NCBI GenBank assembly: GCA_022705045.1
Contig: JAKJFE010000017.1
Coordinates: 1-34,892 of the forward strand
Direction of reading: 5' to 3'
DNA: 34,892 nt
DNA from: Pseudomonadota bacterium
GTDB taxonomy: Bacteria; Pseudomonadota; Gammaproteobacteria; Xanthomonadales; Ahniellaceae
In this document: positions 6,310 to 16,050 of the stretch, piece after piece
Position numbering within the stretch: position 1 is the first letter of the stretch
How the letters are laid out: the number at the start of each line of letters is the position of its first letter
Notes under the pieces: model-generated
Told to the model about the DNA's origin: nothing
Seen by the model: only the letters and a program-made list of their open reading frames with translations
Database searches by the model: none
Made by a program: the position numbers and the translations under genes

Positions 6310-8025
6310 ATGAAGAAGCTGCTGATTGCCAGCGCGGTGCTGGTTGCCGCGGGTGTTGGTTACTACGTGATGAAGCCGGGTGCACCGGGTTCGGGCGCAT
6401 CGTTGCTGTCTGCCAAGTCGGGTCCGCTCGACCATGTGCCGGCCGATACCGCCTTCGTGTTCGCGAATGTCGAGCCGATGCCGAAGGCAGTGACCCAGGC
6501 CTGGATGGAACAGTTCGCCCAAGTCTCGGGCATCTACGCCATGCAGGCGAAGATGGCCGAAGAGGCACTGGCCAAGGAAGACCCGAACGGCCAGGGCGTG
6601 AAGTGGATGCGTGCGCTTGCCGCCGAAGCCAAGGACCGCACGGCCGAACAGATCATGACCGAGCTCGGCATCGACATGCAGATGCGTTATGCGATGTACG
6701 AAGTCGCGGCGCGTCCGGTGTTGCGTTTCGAGCTGGCCGATCCGGCCAAGACCCGCGCCTTCATCGCCCGCGTCGAGCAGAACGCCGGCGACAAGGTGCC
6801 GACCGCCAAAATCGACGCGCTCGACTACTGGAACTTCGCCGACCCGAAAGGTGAGGGGCGCCTGGTCGCGGCCATCGACGGCTCGCAACTGGTCGTGGCC
6901 TTCCTGACCAGCACCCAGGACGACGCGGCGCTGCGTGATGCGCTCGGTTTGAATCCGCTGAAGCAGTCGCTGGCGGCCTCGGGCAAGCTGGTCGCGCTGA
7001 ACAAGGAATTCGGCTACACGCCGTACTCCAGCGGTTATGTCGACACGCGCAAGGTCATCGCGCTGTTCGACGACGCCCAGCCCGCCGCCGATGCTCCGGA
7101 TGCCGCGGCGCTCAAGGCCACCTGCGCGAAGGATTACGACGCCATCGCCCAGGCCATGCCGCGCCTCGTCTTCGGTTACACCAAGCTCGAGCCGAAGGCG
7201 ATGGAAGCGAAGATGCTGCTGGAGCTTCGCGCCGATATCGCCAAGGATCTGCAGCCGCTGCCGGCACCGCTGCCGGGTGCGAACGCGACCGCAGGCAGCG
7301 CGCTCAGCTTCGGCTTCGCGATGAACCTGGAAGCCCTCGCGAATTTCGCCAACAAGCAGGCCGACGCCATCATCGCGGCACCGTATGCCTGCCCGGCGCT
7401 GGCCGATCTGAACGAAGGTGCCACGAAGGCCAAGGAACAGTTCGCCAATCCGGGCCTGTACATGGCTGCGAGCGCCTTCAACGCGGTGCACGTGATCGCG
7501 ACCAAGTTCACGATGCCGCAGCCGGGTCTCGAAGCGGCGCCGGCCGAACCGGAATTCGCTGGCAAGCTGCTGATCGGCTCGAAGAGCCCAGCTGGCCTGA
7601 TCGGCATGCTCGGCGGTTTCGCGCCGCAGGTGGCCGCGTTGAACCTGCAGCCGAATGGCGAACTCAAGGAAGTGCCGGCTGACCCGTCGATGCCGGTGAA
7701 GGGCCCGATGCATGCACTGATGACCGATTCTGCAGTCGGCGTCAGCATCGGCGAAGGCGAATCGGCGACGCTGAAGGATGCGCTCGCGGTCGATGCCGGC
7801 AACAAGACCCTGCTGTCGATCGGTTATGGCGGCGAGTTCTTCAAGACCATCTTCGCCCAGGCCGCGGCGGATGCCGCGAAGTCGGATGATCCGGCGGCCG
7901 CCGAGCTGCAGAAGACGATGTCCGACTTGCAGAAGATGTATGCCGAATCGATCGAGCACATCGATCTCGACGTCAATGTCGCCGACCGCGGCATCGAGTT
8001 TGTGCAGGAAGCACGGATGAAGTAA
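6310..8025 (+). CDS. Membrane-anchored protein of unknown function
   Basis: I do not recognise this 571-residue protein. It starts with a lysine pair and a single hydrophobic helix (about 4-21), with no lipobox, so it is probably anchored in the inner membrane with the bulk in the periplasm. After the helix comes VPADTAFVFANVEPMPKA, a pattern shared by several uncharacterised periplasmic families such as DUF3352, but I cannot place it in one. The rest is an alanine-rich mix of helices and strands with no enzyme motif that I know. Two cysteines, in KATCAKDY and APYACPAL, could form a disulfide. A GGGG ribosome site precedes the ATG. It follows fur by 54 bases on the same strand with no clear terminator, so co-transcription with fur is possible. 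It converges on recN. Confidence 0.85.
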   Translation: MKKLLIASAVLVAAGVGYYVMKPGAPGSGASLLSAKSGPLDHVPADTAFVFANVEPMPKAVTQAWMEQFAQVSGIYAMQAKMAEEALAKEDPNGQGVKWMRALAAEAKDRTAEQIMTELGIDMQMRYAMYEVAARPVLRFELADPAKTRAFIARVEQNAGDKVPTAKIDALDYWNFADPKGEGRLVAAIDGSQLVVAFLTSTQDDAALRDALGLNPLKQSLAASGKLVALNKEFGYTPYSSGYVDTRKVIALFDDAQPAADAPDAAALKATCAKDYDAIAQAMPRLVFGYTKLEPKAMEAKMLLELRADIAKDLQPLPAPLPGANATAGSALSFGFAMNLEALANFANKQADAIIAAPYACPALADLNEGATKAKEQFANPGLYMAASAFNAVHVIATKFTMPQPGLEAAPAEPEFAGKLLIGSKSPAGLIGMLGGFAPQVAALNLQPNGELKEVPADPSMPVKGPMHALMTDSAVGVSIGEGESATLKDALAVDAGNKTLLSIGYGGEFFKTIFAQAAADAAKSDDPAAAELQKTMSDLQKMYAESIEHIDLDVNVADRGIEFVQEARMK

Positions 8026-8038
8026 GGCTTTCGTCTTT

Positions 8039-8063
8039 CCCCTCTCCCTTGACGGGAGAGGGG
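8039..8063. repeat. Perfect 10-bp hairpin between convergent genes
   Basis: CCCCTCTCCC at 8039-8048 and GGGAGAGGGG at 8054-8063 enclose TTGAC. It lies between the convergent stops of the unknown 571-residue gene and recN. There is no T-run on either side, so it is not a classic intrinsic terminator. It resembles the dispersed CCCTCTCCC palindromes I know from Xanthomonas relatives. Confidence 0.8.
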
Positions 8064-8094
8064 CAGGGCGGAGAGAGAAGGGCGGCGGTGAGGG

Positions 8095-9762
8095 TTATCG
8101 CGCTGCCGCGATCATTTCCTTCGCAGCCGAACGCGTGGCCGTGGTGATTTCGACGCCACCGAGCATGCGCGCGATTTCGTCGACACGAGGTTTCGCGTCG
8201 AGTGCCTCGATGGCGGTGCGGGTCTGTCCGTCCTGCACCGACTTGCGTACCGCGAAATGCTGATGCCCTTGCGCGGCAACCTGCGCCAGATGGGTGACGC
8301 ACAACACCTGTCGCGTCGAACCGAGTTCGCGCAACTTGCGACCGACCACTTCGGCGGTCGCGCCACCGATACCCGAATCGACTTCGTCGAAGACCATCAC
8401 CGGCACGTCGTCGGAACCGATGGCCGCCACTTCGATGGCCAGGCTGACGCGCGCCAGTTCGCCGCCCGACGCGATCTTGCGCAAGGGTCGTCCCGGCTGG
8501 CCCGGATTCGGGCTCACCACGAATTCGACGGCATCGCGACCGGAGAGCGGGAACGCGTGCTCGTCCGCCGCTTCGATCTGGATCTCGAAGGCGCCAGCGA
8601 TCGACAGCTCGCGCAGCAGTCCGGTCACGCGCGTCGCCAGCGTCGTCGCGGCGAAGCGACGCGACTCCGACAACGCTTTCGACGCGCGTGTGTAGTCTGC
8701 GCTCGCGGCCTCGCGCTCGCGACGCAATACCTCGATCTTCTCGCCGGCGTGTTGCAGGCGATCGATCTCGTCGGCCAGCTCGCCGAGTCGCAGCCCGAGA
8801 TCCTGGGCCGGCACACGGTGCTTGCGCGACAACTCGTGCAGTTTCGCGAGCTGGGCATCGAGTTCGCCGTAACGCTCGGGATCGAGGTCCTGGGCGGATC
8901 GATAGCGTTCGAGTTCGTTGATCGCCTCGACCAGCTGGATGCCGGCCGATTCGAGCAGCTCGGCCACCGGCGCCAGGGCCGGATCGAGCTGGGCCAGCTT
9001 GCGTGCATCGGTGGCACTGTGCGCGAGCGAAGACGTGGCCGAATGTTCGTCGTCGCTGTCGAGTGCGTCGATCAGTTGCTGACTGCCCTGCAGCAGCGTG
9101 GCGGCATGCGCCAGGCGGCGATGGTCGTCGACGAGGCGCGCATACGTCTCGCCGGACAGGGCATGTTTCTTCAGTTCCTGATGCTGGAAACGCAGGTAGT
9201 CGAGGCGGTCCGGATCGCCTTTTTCGGCGCCGGCCAGTTCGGCGATGCCGCGGTCGAGATCGGCGATGCGGCGCGCGGCGCGGGCCACGCCCTCGATGCG
9301 GTCCGGATGCTGGGCGAAGGCGTCGAGCAGGGCGAGCTGGTGCTTGCGCGACAGCAGGGCCTGATGCTCGTGCTGACCATGGATCTCGACCAGGAAGCCG
9401 GCGGCTTCGCGCAGCACCGACAGCGACACCGGACGGTCGTTGAGCCAGGCGCGCGAGCTGCCGTCGCTGCGCACGACACGGCGCAGACGCAGTTGTTCCT
9501 CGTCATCCAGTTCCTGTTCGCGCAGCCAGGCGCGGGCCAGGGGCAGGGCGCGCAGGTCGAACTCCGCCGACATCTCGGCGCGATCGGCACCATGGCGGAC
9601 CACGCCGGCATCGCCGCGTGCGCCCGCCAGCAGCATCAGGGCATCGACCAGCAAGGACTTGCCGGCACCGGTCTCGCCGGTGAGCACAGTCAGGCCGGGC
9701 GCGAAATTCACGTCGGCGCCATCGATGATGGCGAAATCTTTGACGAACAGGGAACGCAGCAT
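8095..9762 (-). CDS. recN: DNA repair protein RecN
   Basis: RecN is an SMC-like ATPase that handles double-strand breaks. The 555-residue product has Walker A GETGAGKS at 29-36, a central coiled-coil region rich in Arg, Glu and Leu (about 150-370), and the C-terminal half-site ASGGELARVSLA, VMVFDEVDSGIGG (Walker B) and CVTHLAQVAA. The start is ATG at 9762 (MLRSLFVKDFAI). A TTG two codons upstream is less likely. No ribosome site is visible, and a TAGCCT -10-like box lies only six bases before the ATG, which suggests a leaderless transcript. I saw no LexA-type operator. The diguanylate cyclase gene ends 50 bases upstream on the same strand. Confidence 0.97.
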   Translation of the reverse strand: MLRSLFVKDFAIIDGADVNFAPGLTVLTGETGAGKSLLVDALMLLAGARGDAGVVRHGADRAEMSAEFDLRALPLARAWLREQELDDEEQLRLRRVVRSDGSSRAWLNDRPVSLSVLREAAGFLVEIHGQHEHQALLSRKHQLALLDAFAQHPDRIEGVARAARRIADLDRGIAELAGAEKGDPDRLDYLRFQHQELKKHALSGETYARLVDDHRRLAHAATLLQGSQQLIDALDSDDEHSATSSLAHSATDARKLAQLDPALAPVAELLESAGIQLVEAINELERYRSAQDLDPERYGELDAQLAKLHELSRKHRVPAQDLGLRLGELADEIDRLQHAGEKIEVLRREREAASADYTRASKALSESRRFAATTLATRVTGLLRELSIAGAFEIQIEAADEHAFPLSGRDAVEFVVSPNPGQPGRPLRKIASGGELARVSLAIEVAAIGSDDVPVMVFDEVDSGIGGATAEVVGRKLRELGSTRQVLCVTHLAQVAAQGHQHFAVRKSVQDGQTRTAIEALDAKPRVDEIARMLGGVEITTATRSAAKEMIAAAR

Positions 9763-9768
9763 TCGCAA

Positions 9769-9774
9769 AGGCTA
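9769..9774 (-). promoter_or_regulatory. Possible -10 box of recN
   Basis: TAGCCT on the minus strand, preceded by GC, ends six bases before the recN ATG. With no ribosome site visible this would give a leaderless message. No good -35 box was found. Confidence 0.3.
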
Positions 9775-9812
9775 GCAAAGCCGATGCCATGCGTCATCGC
9801 GCGACGGCAGTC

Positions 9813-10916
9813 TCAGCCCTCGACGCAGCGGTCGCGGCCTGCGGCCTTGGCCTGGTACAGAGCCTGGTCGGCGCGATGCAGCGCGGCTTCCAGCGATTCG
9901 CCCGGACGATGGCGGATCGCACCCATCGAGGCCGTGGTCGACACGCTGGCGGCGGTGCTGGCCGCGCGCGACAGCGCCACGCGCAGCGCGTCGGCATCGG
10001 CGCCGTTCGCCGGCCAGAGCACGGCGAATTCCTCGCCACCGAGGCGCCCGACCATGCCGTGCCCATCGAGCAGGTCCAGCAACTCGCCAACGCCGGCCTG
10101 AAGTGCGGCATCGCCGCTGCGATGCCCGTGGCGGTCGTTCAATTGCTTGAAGTGGTCGAAGTCGAGCATCGCGATCCGATGGCCCTCGGCGTCCGACAGC
10201 CGCAACGCGGCCTGTTCGAAGAAGGCGCGCCGGTTGAGCGCGCCGGTGAGGTCGTCGCGTTCGGCCTGGCGCCGCCAGGCGGCGTGTGTGCGCGAGTTGA
10301 CGACCATCATCGTGGTGATCATGGCGATCACCGAGATCAGCGCGATCGCCAGCGCGACCGCGCCCTGGCGCTGGGTCCGCAGCGCCGTCTCGGGGTCGAT
10401 CACCAGGTCGGCCAAGTTGGCCGCGGACAGCAGCGCATTGAGGCCAAGCACCGCGCACATCAGCAGCACCGGCCCGCGTTCCTCGCGATGATGGCGGCGT
10501 AGCGCGACGACGATGCGCACGCCCACCGAGATCAATACCGCGATCAGCACCAGACCGTAGCGGAAGGGTTCTCCGGACGGGCCGGCCGGCATCAGGAACT
10601 GCAGCAGCACGATCAGCGCGATCACCGACAGCAGCGAGCGCCAGCCGGCGGCCAGGCCGAACACGCGCAGCACCGCGCCGGCGAGGGTTAGCACGCCGAG
10701 TGCGAGCAGGCTGTTGCTGACCGTGGTCGGCGGCAGTTGCGGCAGCAGGTCGCGAAACGCCAGCAGCAGCAAAGCCAGTCCGCACAGTCCCAGTCCGGCT
10801 GCATATTCGAACAGGCTGCGCCGATACAGGCTGGCCGGCGCCAGTGCCGCCAGGGTCGCGGCATTGGTCAGCAGGATCAGCGCGCTGGCAAACCAGAGCA
10901 GGTCGGACGGGTTCAT
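9813..10916 (-). CDS. Membrane-bound diguanylate cyclase (GGDEF)
   Basis: The 367-residue protein should make cyclic di-GMP from GTP. Seven hydrophobic segments fill residues 5-206. The GGDEF domain then begins at DDLTGALNRRAFF (221), has the metal site DFDHFKQLNDRHGH (252-265) and the active-site loop RLGGEEF (291-297). In the place where cyclases carry the RxxD inhibitory site, this one reads DGHG, so product inhibition through that site is not expected. The N-terminal membrane part is not a named sensor domain that I recognise, and the ligand is unknown. Start ATG at 10916 gives the first membrane helix directly; longer readings add unrelated residues and overlap hrcA. It is divergent from hrcA and upstream of recN. 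Confidence 0.92.
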   Translation of the reverse strand: MNPSDLLWFASALILLTNAATLAALAPASLYRRSLFEYAAGLGLCGLALLLLAFRDLLPQLPPTTVSNSLLALGVLTLAGAVLRVFGLAAGWRSLLSVIALIVLLQFLMPAGPSGEPFRYGLVLIAVLISVGVRIVVALRRHHREERGPVLLMCAVLGLNALLSAANLADLVIDPETALRTQRQGAVALAIALISVIAMITTMMVVNSRTHAAWRRQAERDDLTGALNRRAFFEQAALRLSDAEGHRIAMLDFDHFKQLNDRHGHRSGDAALQAGVGELLDLLDGHGMVGRLGGEEFAVLWPANGADADALRVALSRAASTAASVSTTASMGAIRHRPGESLEAALHRADQALYQAKAAGRDRCVEG

Positions 10917-10923
10917 CCGGCCG

Positions 10924-10929
10924 ATGGTA
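10924..10929 (-). promoter_or_regulatory. Possible -10 box of the diguanylate cyclase gene
   Basis: TACCAT preceded by GTG on the minus strand (an extended -10 form) ends seven bases before the ATG, again pointing to a leaderless message. No -35 box is obvious. Confidence 0.3.
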
Positions 10930-11004
10930 CACGTCGCCGCAGCCGCATTGACCTGAGCCGAGACGCATTGATAGCGTGCTGCGGATCCCCACATTGCACG
11001 AACC

Positions 11005-12057
11005 ATGCGCCGCCACGCCGACCACCTTGATGCCCGCGCCCGCCACCTGTTGCGGACGCTGATCGCGCAATACATCCGCGATGGCGAGCCCGTGGGGTCG
11101 CGCACGCTGGCGAAGCAGAGCGGCCTCGATCTCAGCCCGGCGACCATCCGCAATGTGCTGTCGGATCTCGAGGAAGTCGGGCTGATCTCGGCGCCGCACA
11201 CCTCGGCCGGCCGCATTCCGACCGCGCAGGGCTACCGATTGTTCGTCGATTCGCTGCTGCAGTTGCAGGCGCCGCGTCCGGACGAAATGGACGCGATGCA
11301 GCGCGAGATTCCGGCCGGTGCCAGTACCCATGAAGTGCTGGGCCGCGTGTCCGGCGTGCTCAGCCAGCTGACGCATTTCGTCGGTCTGGTGACGGTGCCG
11401 AAACGCGAGCAGTTCGCGTTTCGGCAGATCGATTTCGTGCAGTTGGGCCCGAACCGCGTGCTGGTGATCCTGGTGTTCACCGACAACGAAGTGCAGAACC
11501 GCGTGCTCGACCTGCCGCGCGCCTATCTGCCCGGGGAACTGGAACAGGTCGCGAACTACCTGAACCAGAATTTCTCCGGCCTGCCGCTGGACGAAATCCG
11601 CCGCCGCATCGTGTCGGAAATGGAAGCGGCGCGCGATTCCATCGACCGCGTGCTGCGCTCGGCGATCGAACTCGCGAATGCGTCGTTCCGTTGCGAATCG
11701 CGCGAGGACGTGGTGGTCAGCGGCCAGACCAATCTGATGGGTGTCAGCGAACTCGCCAGCATGGAACGGCTGCGCGACCTGTTCGAGGCCTTCAACCGCA
11801 AACGTGAACTGGCGCGCCTGCTCGAAGGTTGCGTGCATGCCGAAGGCGTGCGCCTGTTCATTGGCGAAGAGTCCGGTTACGCGCCACTCGGTTCCTGCAG
11901 CGTCGTGACGGCGCCCTACGGTGCCGACAACCGGGTGCTGGGCGTGATCGGCGTGATCGGCCCGACCCGCATGGACTACGACCGCGTCATCCCGGTCGTG
12001 CAGACCACAGCGCGCATCCTGTCGGGTGCCTTGAAGAACGCCGGACTGGCCCCATAA
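11005..12057 (+). CDS. hrcA: Heat-inducible transcription repressor HrcA
   Basis: HrcA represses heat-shock operons by binding the CIRCE inverted repeat, with GroESL as its usual cofactor. The 350-residue protein has the N-terminal winged helix (LLRTLIAQYIRDGEPVGSR, then SPATIRNVLSDLEEVGLI and HTSAGRIPTAQGYR) and the C-terminal sensor region ending in GVIGPTRMDYDRVIPVV. Length is normal. It heads the hrcA-grpE-dnaK-dnaJ cluster. I found no CIRCE element (TTAGCACTC-N9-GAGTGCTAA) upstream of hrcA, grpE, dnaK or dnaJ, so its target here is probably groESL elsewhere. The start lacks a clear ribosome site. TTGATA at 10968-10973 with CCCCACATT from 10987 is a faint heat-shock-promoter likeness. Confidence 0.96.
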   Translation: MRRHADHLDARARHLLRTLIAQYIRDGEPVGSRTLAKQSGLDLSPATIRNVLSDLEEVGLISAPHTSAGRIPTAQGYRLFVDSLLQLQAPRPDEMDAMQREIPAGASTHEVLGRVSGVLSQLTHFVGLVTVPKREQFAFRQIDFVQLGPNRVLVILVFTDNEVQNRVLDLPRAYLPGELEQVANYLNQNFSGLPLDEIRRRIVSEMEAARDSIDRVLRSAIELANASFRCESREDVVVSGQTNLMGVSELASMERLRDLFEAFNRKRELARLLEGCVHAEGVRLFIGEESGYAPLGSCSVVTAPYGADNRVLGVIGVIGPTRMDYDRVIPVVQTTARILSGALKNAGLAP

Positions 12058-12109
12058 GCCGGGCGGGGCAATTCGGCCGCTGGGCGGCCCGCAGATCTTG
12101 GAGAATCCG

Positions 12110-12640
12110 ATGAATCAGGACACGACGCCGGTCGACGGCGACGATTTCGGCACGTTGCCGGCCGAACAGCTGGAAGCGCGCATCCATGAACTGGAAAACC
12201 AGTTGGGTGCGGCCAGGGACGAGCAGGTGCGCCTGCTGGCCGAGATGGACAACCAGCGCAAGCGCGCCGTGCGCGATGTCGACACCGCGCGCAAGTTCGG
12301 TGTGGAGAAACTGCTGAACGACCTGATGCCGGTCTGCGACGGCCTGGAAATGGGCCTGAACCAGGGCGGCAACGATGCCGCCAAGTTGCGCGAAGGCATG
12401 GAACTGACGCTGAAGCTGCTGCTTAAGGCCACCGAGACCCATGGCCTGCATCGCCTGAAGCCGGTCGGCGAGGCCTTCAACCCGGAATGGCACCAGGCCA
12501 TGGCCATGATCCCGAGCAGCGACAAGGTCGCCGGCACAATCATCGACGTGTTCCAGACCGGCTACCGCCTGCACGAGCGGCTGATCCGCCCGGCCATGGT
12601 CACGATCGCCACCGATCCGCTGCCACCTGAAGACGCGTAA
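12110..12640 (+). CDS. grpE: Nucleotide exchange factor GrpE
   Basis: GrpE releases ADP from DnaK. The 176-residue product has an acidic N-terminus, a long helix (LEARIHELENQLGAARDEQV, then EMDNQRKRAVRDV) and the C-terminal beta domain with GEAFNPEWHQAM and the final YRLHERLIRPAMVTIA. I chose ATG at 12110 because TTGGAG ends six bases before it; a TTG at 12098 would sit inside that ribosome site. The gene follows hrcA by 52 bases and precedes dnaK by 81, so it is probably in the same operon. Confidence 0.97.
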   Translation: MNQDTTPVDGDDFGTLPAEQLEARIHELENQLGAARDEQVRLLAEMDNQRKRAVRDVDTARKFGVEKLLNDLMPVCDGLEMGLNQGGNDAAKLREGMELTLKLLLKATETHGLHRLKPVGEAFNPEWHQAMAMIPSSDKVAGTIIDVFQTGYRLHERLIRPAMVTIATDPLPPEDA

Positions 12641-12648
12641 GCCGCCTT

Positions 12649-12676
12649 CTTGAATCCCGAATTCACAACCTCATAA
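12649..12676 (+). promoter_or_regulatory. Sigma-32-like heat-shock promoter of dnaK
   Basis: CTTGAA at 12649-12654 and CCTCATAA at 12669-12676, 14 bases apart, match the heat-shock sigma consensus (CTTGAAA, CCCCATNT) well. The predicted start is about 37 bases upstream of the dnaK ATG at 12722, and a GGAGAG ribosome site lies between. Confidence 0.5.
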
Positions 12677-12721
12677 CAGCGCCATCCGCCGCAAGGCATT
12701 CAAGTTTTCCGGAGAGAAATC

Positions 12722-14641
<1,920 letters not shown>

Positions 14642-14666
14642 GTCGTTCGATGTGATGCGAACCCGC

Positions 14667-14700
14667 AACCCGGATTGTGCGAGCAGTCCGGGTTTGCGTT
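14667..14700 (+). terminator. Probable terminator after dnaK
   Basis: AACCCGGA (14667-14674) and TCCGGGTT (14687-14694) form an eight-base stem with a 12-base loop, followed by the weak T-tract TGCGTTTCT. It would stop or attenuate transcription between dnaK and dnaJ. Confidence 0.5.
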
Positions 14701-14717
14701 TCTAGGCAACGCAACGA

Positions 14718-14799
14718 CGTAGGCTGGGTTGAGCGCAGCGAAACCCGGCAACATCGATTCCAAACAAGCTGGGTTTCATTGCATTCAACCCAGCCTACG
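14718..14799. repeat. Long palindromic element in the dnaK-dnaJ gap
   Basis: CGTAGGCTGGGTTGA (14718-14732) and its exact reverse complement (14785-14799) enclose 52 bases. Within these, GCA..GAAACCC and GGGTTTC..GC extend the pairing, making an imperfect arm of about 29 bases on each side. The motif CGTAGGCTGGGTTGAGCGCA is familiar to me as a dispersed element in several proteobacterial genomes. Here it ends 29 bases before the dnaJ start. Confidence 0.85.
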
Positions 14800-14827
14800 C
14801 GGCAACTCATCCAGACTGGTCAACGCG

Positions 14828-15943
14828 ATGTCCAAACGCGACTACTACGAAGTGCTCGGTGTCGAGAAATCGGCGTCGGAGGACGATCTGAAGAGGGCTT
14901 ATCGCCGGCTGGCGATGAAGTACCACCCGGATCGCAACGACGGCGACAAGGACGCCGAGGCCAAGTTCAAGGAAGCGAAGGAAGCTTGGGAAGTCCTGTC
15001 GGACCCGACCAAGCGGCGCGCCTATGACCAGCACGGTCACGCGGCGTTCGAGCAGGGCATGGGCGGCGGTGGCGGTTATTCCGATGTCGGCGACATCTTC
15101 GGCGACATCTTCAGCGACCTGTTCGGCGGCGGTCGTCGTGGCGGCGGCCAGCCGCGCCGTGGCGCCGACGCACGTATCGTGGTCGAACTCGATCTCGAAG
15201 AAGCGGTGTTCGGGACCACCAAGGAAATCGACGTACCCGCGGTCGTCAATTGCGACGACTGCGAAGGCACCGGTTCGCAGGACAAGAAGACCAGTACCTG
15301 TTCGATGTGCCGCGGTCGTGGTCGCGTCGTCGCGCAGCGCGGCATCTTCCACGTCGAACAGGCCTGCCCGACCTGCAGCGGCAGCGGCAAGCAGATCGAG
15401 AAGCCCTGCAAGAGTTGCCGCGGTCACGGCCGCATCCAGAAGGAGAAGACGCTGGCGGTGAAGATTCCCGCAGGCGTCGATACCGGCGACCGCGTGCGAC
15501 TCGGCGGTGAAGGCCATGCCGGCCCACCGGGCACGCCGAATGGCGACCTGTTCGTCGAGATGATGGTGCGCGAACACAAGATCTTCCAGCGCGAAGGCAA
15601 CGACCTCTATTGCGAAGTGCCGATCCGCTTCTCGCAGGCCGCACTCGGCGGCGAACTGGTCATTCCGACTTTGGATGGCGACGCCAAGATCAAGGTCCCG
15701 GCCGAAACCCAGACCGGCAAACTCTTCCGCCTGCGCGGCAAGGGCGTGAAGTCGGTGCGTGGCCACGACCAGGGCGACCTGCTGTGTCGCGTCGTCGTCG
15801 AAACCCCGGTGCGCCTGAGCAAACGCCAGCGCGAACTGCTCGAGGAATTCGAATCGACGTTCGATGACGGCAAGGATCACATGCCGCGCCAGACGTCCTG
15901 GGTCGACGGCGTGAAGTCGTTCTGGGATCGCATGACCTCCTGA
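14828..15943 (+). CDS. dnaJ: Co-chaperone DnaJ (Hsp40)
   Basis: The 371-residue protein is a full class-I DnaJ. The J domain has His33-Pro34-Asp35, followed by a Gly/Phe-rich linker (about 76-110). Four CxxCxGxG zinc repeats have their cysteines at 142/145, 158/161, 180/183 and 194/197. The C-terminal client-binding domains contain [22 protein letters not shown] and end near residue 371. It delivers clients to DnaK and triggers ATP hydrolysis. The start at 14828 ([11 protein letters not shown]) is certain from the family; the longer reading from 14729 translates the palindromic element. No good ribosome site precedes the ATG. Confidence 0.98.
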   Translation: MSKRDYYEVLGVEKSASEDDLKRAYRRLAMKYHPDRNDGDKDAEAKFKEAKEAWEVLSDPTKRRAYDQHGHAAFEQGMGGGGGYSDVGDIFGDIFSDLFGGGRRGGGQPRRGADARIVVELDLEEAVFGTTKEIDVPAVVNCDDCEGTGSQDKKTSTCSMCRGRGRVVAQRGIFHVEQACPTCSGSGKQIEKPCKSCRGHGRIQKEKTLAVKIPAGVDTGDRVRLGGEGHAGPPGTPNGDLFVEMMVREHKIFQREGNDLYCEVPIRFSQAALGGELVIPTLDGDAKIKVPAETQTGKLFRLRGKGVKSVRGHDQGDLLCRVVVETPVRLSKRQRELLEEFESTFDDGKDHMPRQTSWVDGVKSFWDRMTS

Positions 15944-16050
15944 GCAGGTGCTTGACCCGGACCGTGACGGCCGCGGGACTGGCTGCCGTTCGGGAGATGG
16001 CAGGCCGCGGCGGCGCTGCTAGTCTGCGCTCCCGTTTTTCGGAGCCCGTG

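Noticed and set aside
5716-7959. 747-residue minus-strand frame opposite fur and the unknown protein
   Set aside because: It is a high-GC shadow: Arg/His-rich, overlaps three real genes and has no family pattern.
8257-10101. 614-residue plus-strand frame opposite recN
   Set aside because: Shadow frame rich in Gln, Arg and Ala; recN on the other strand is certain.
10917-11004. CIRCE operator upstream of hrcA
   Set aside because: No TTAGCACTC/GAGTGCTAA inverted repeat could be found here or before grpE, dnaK or dnaJ.
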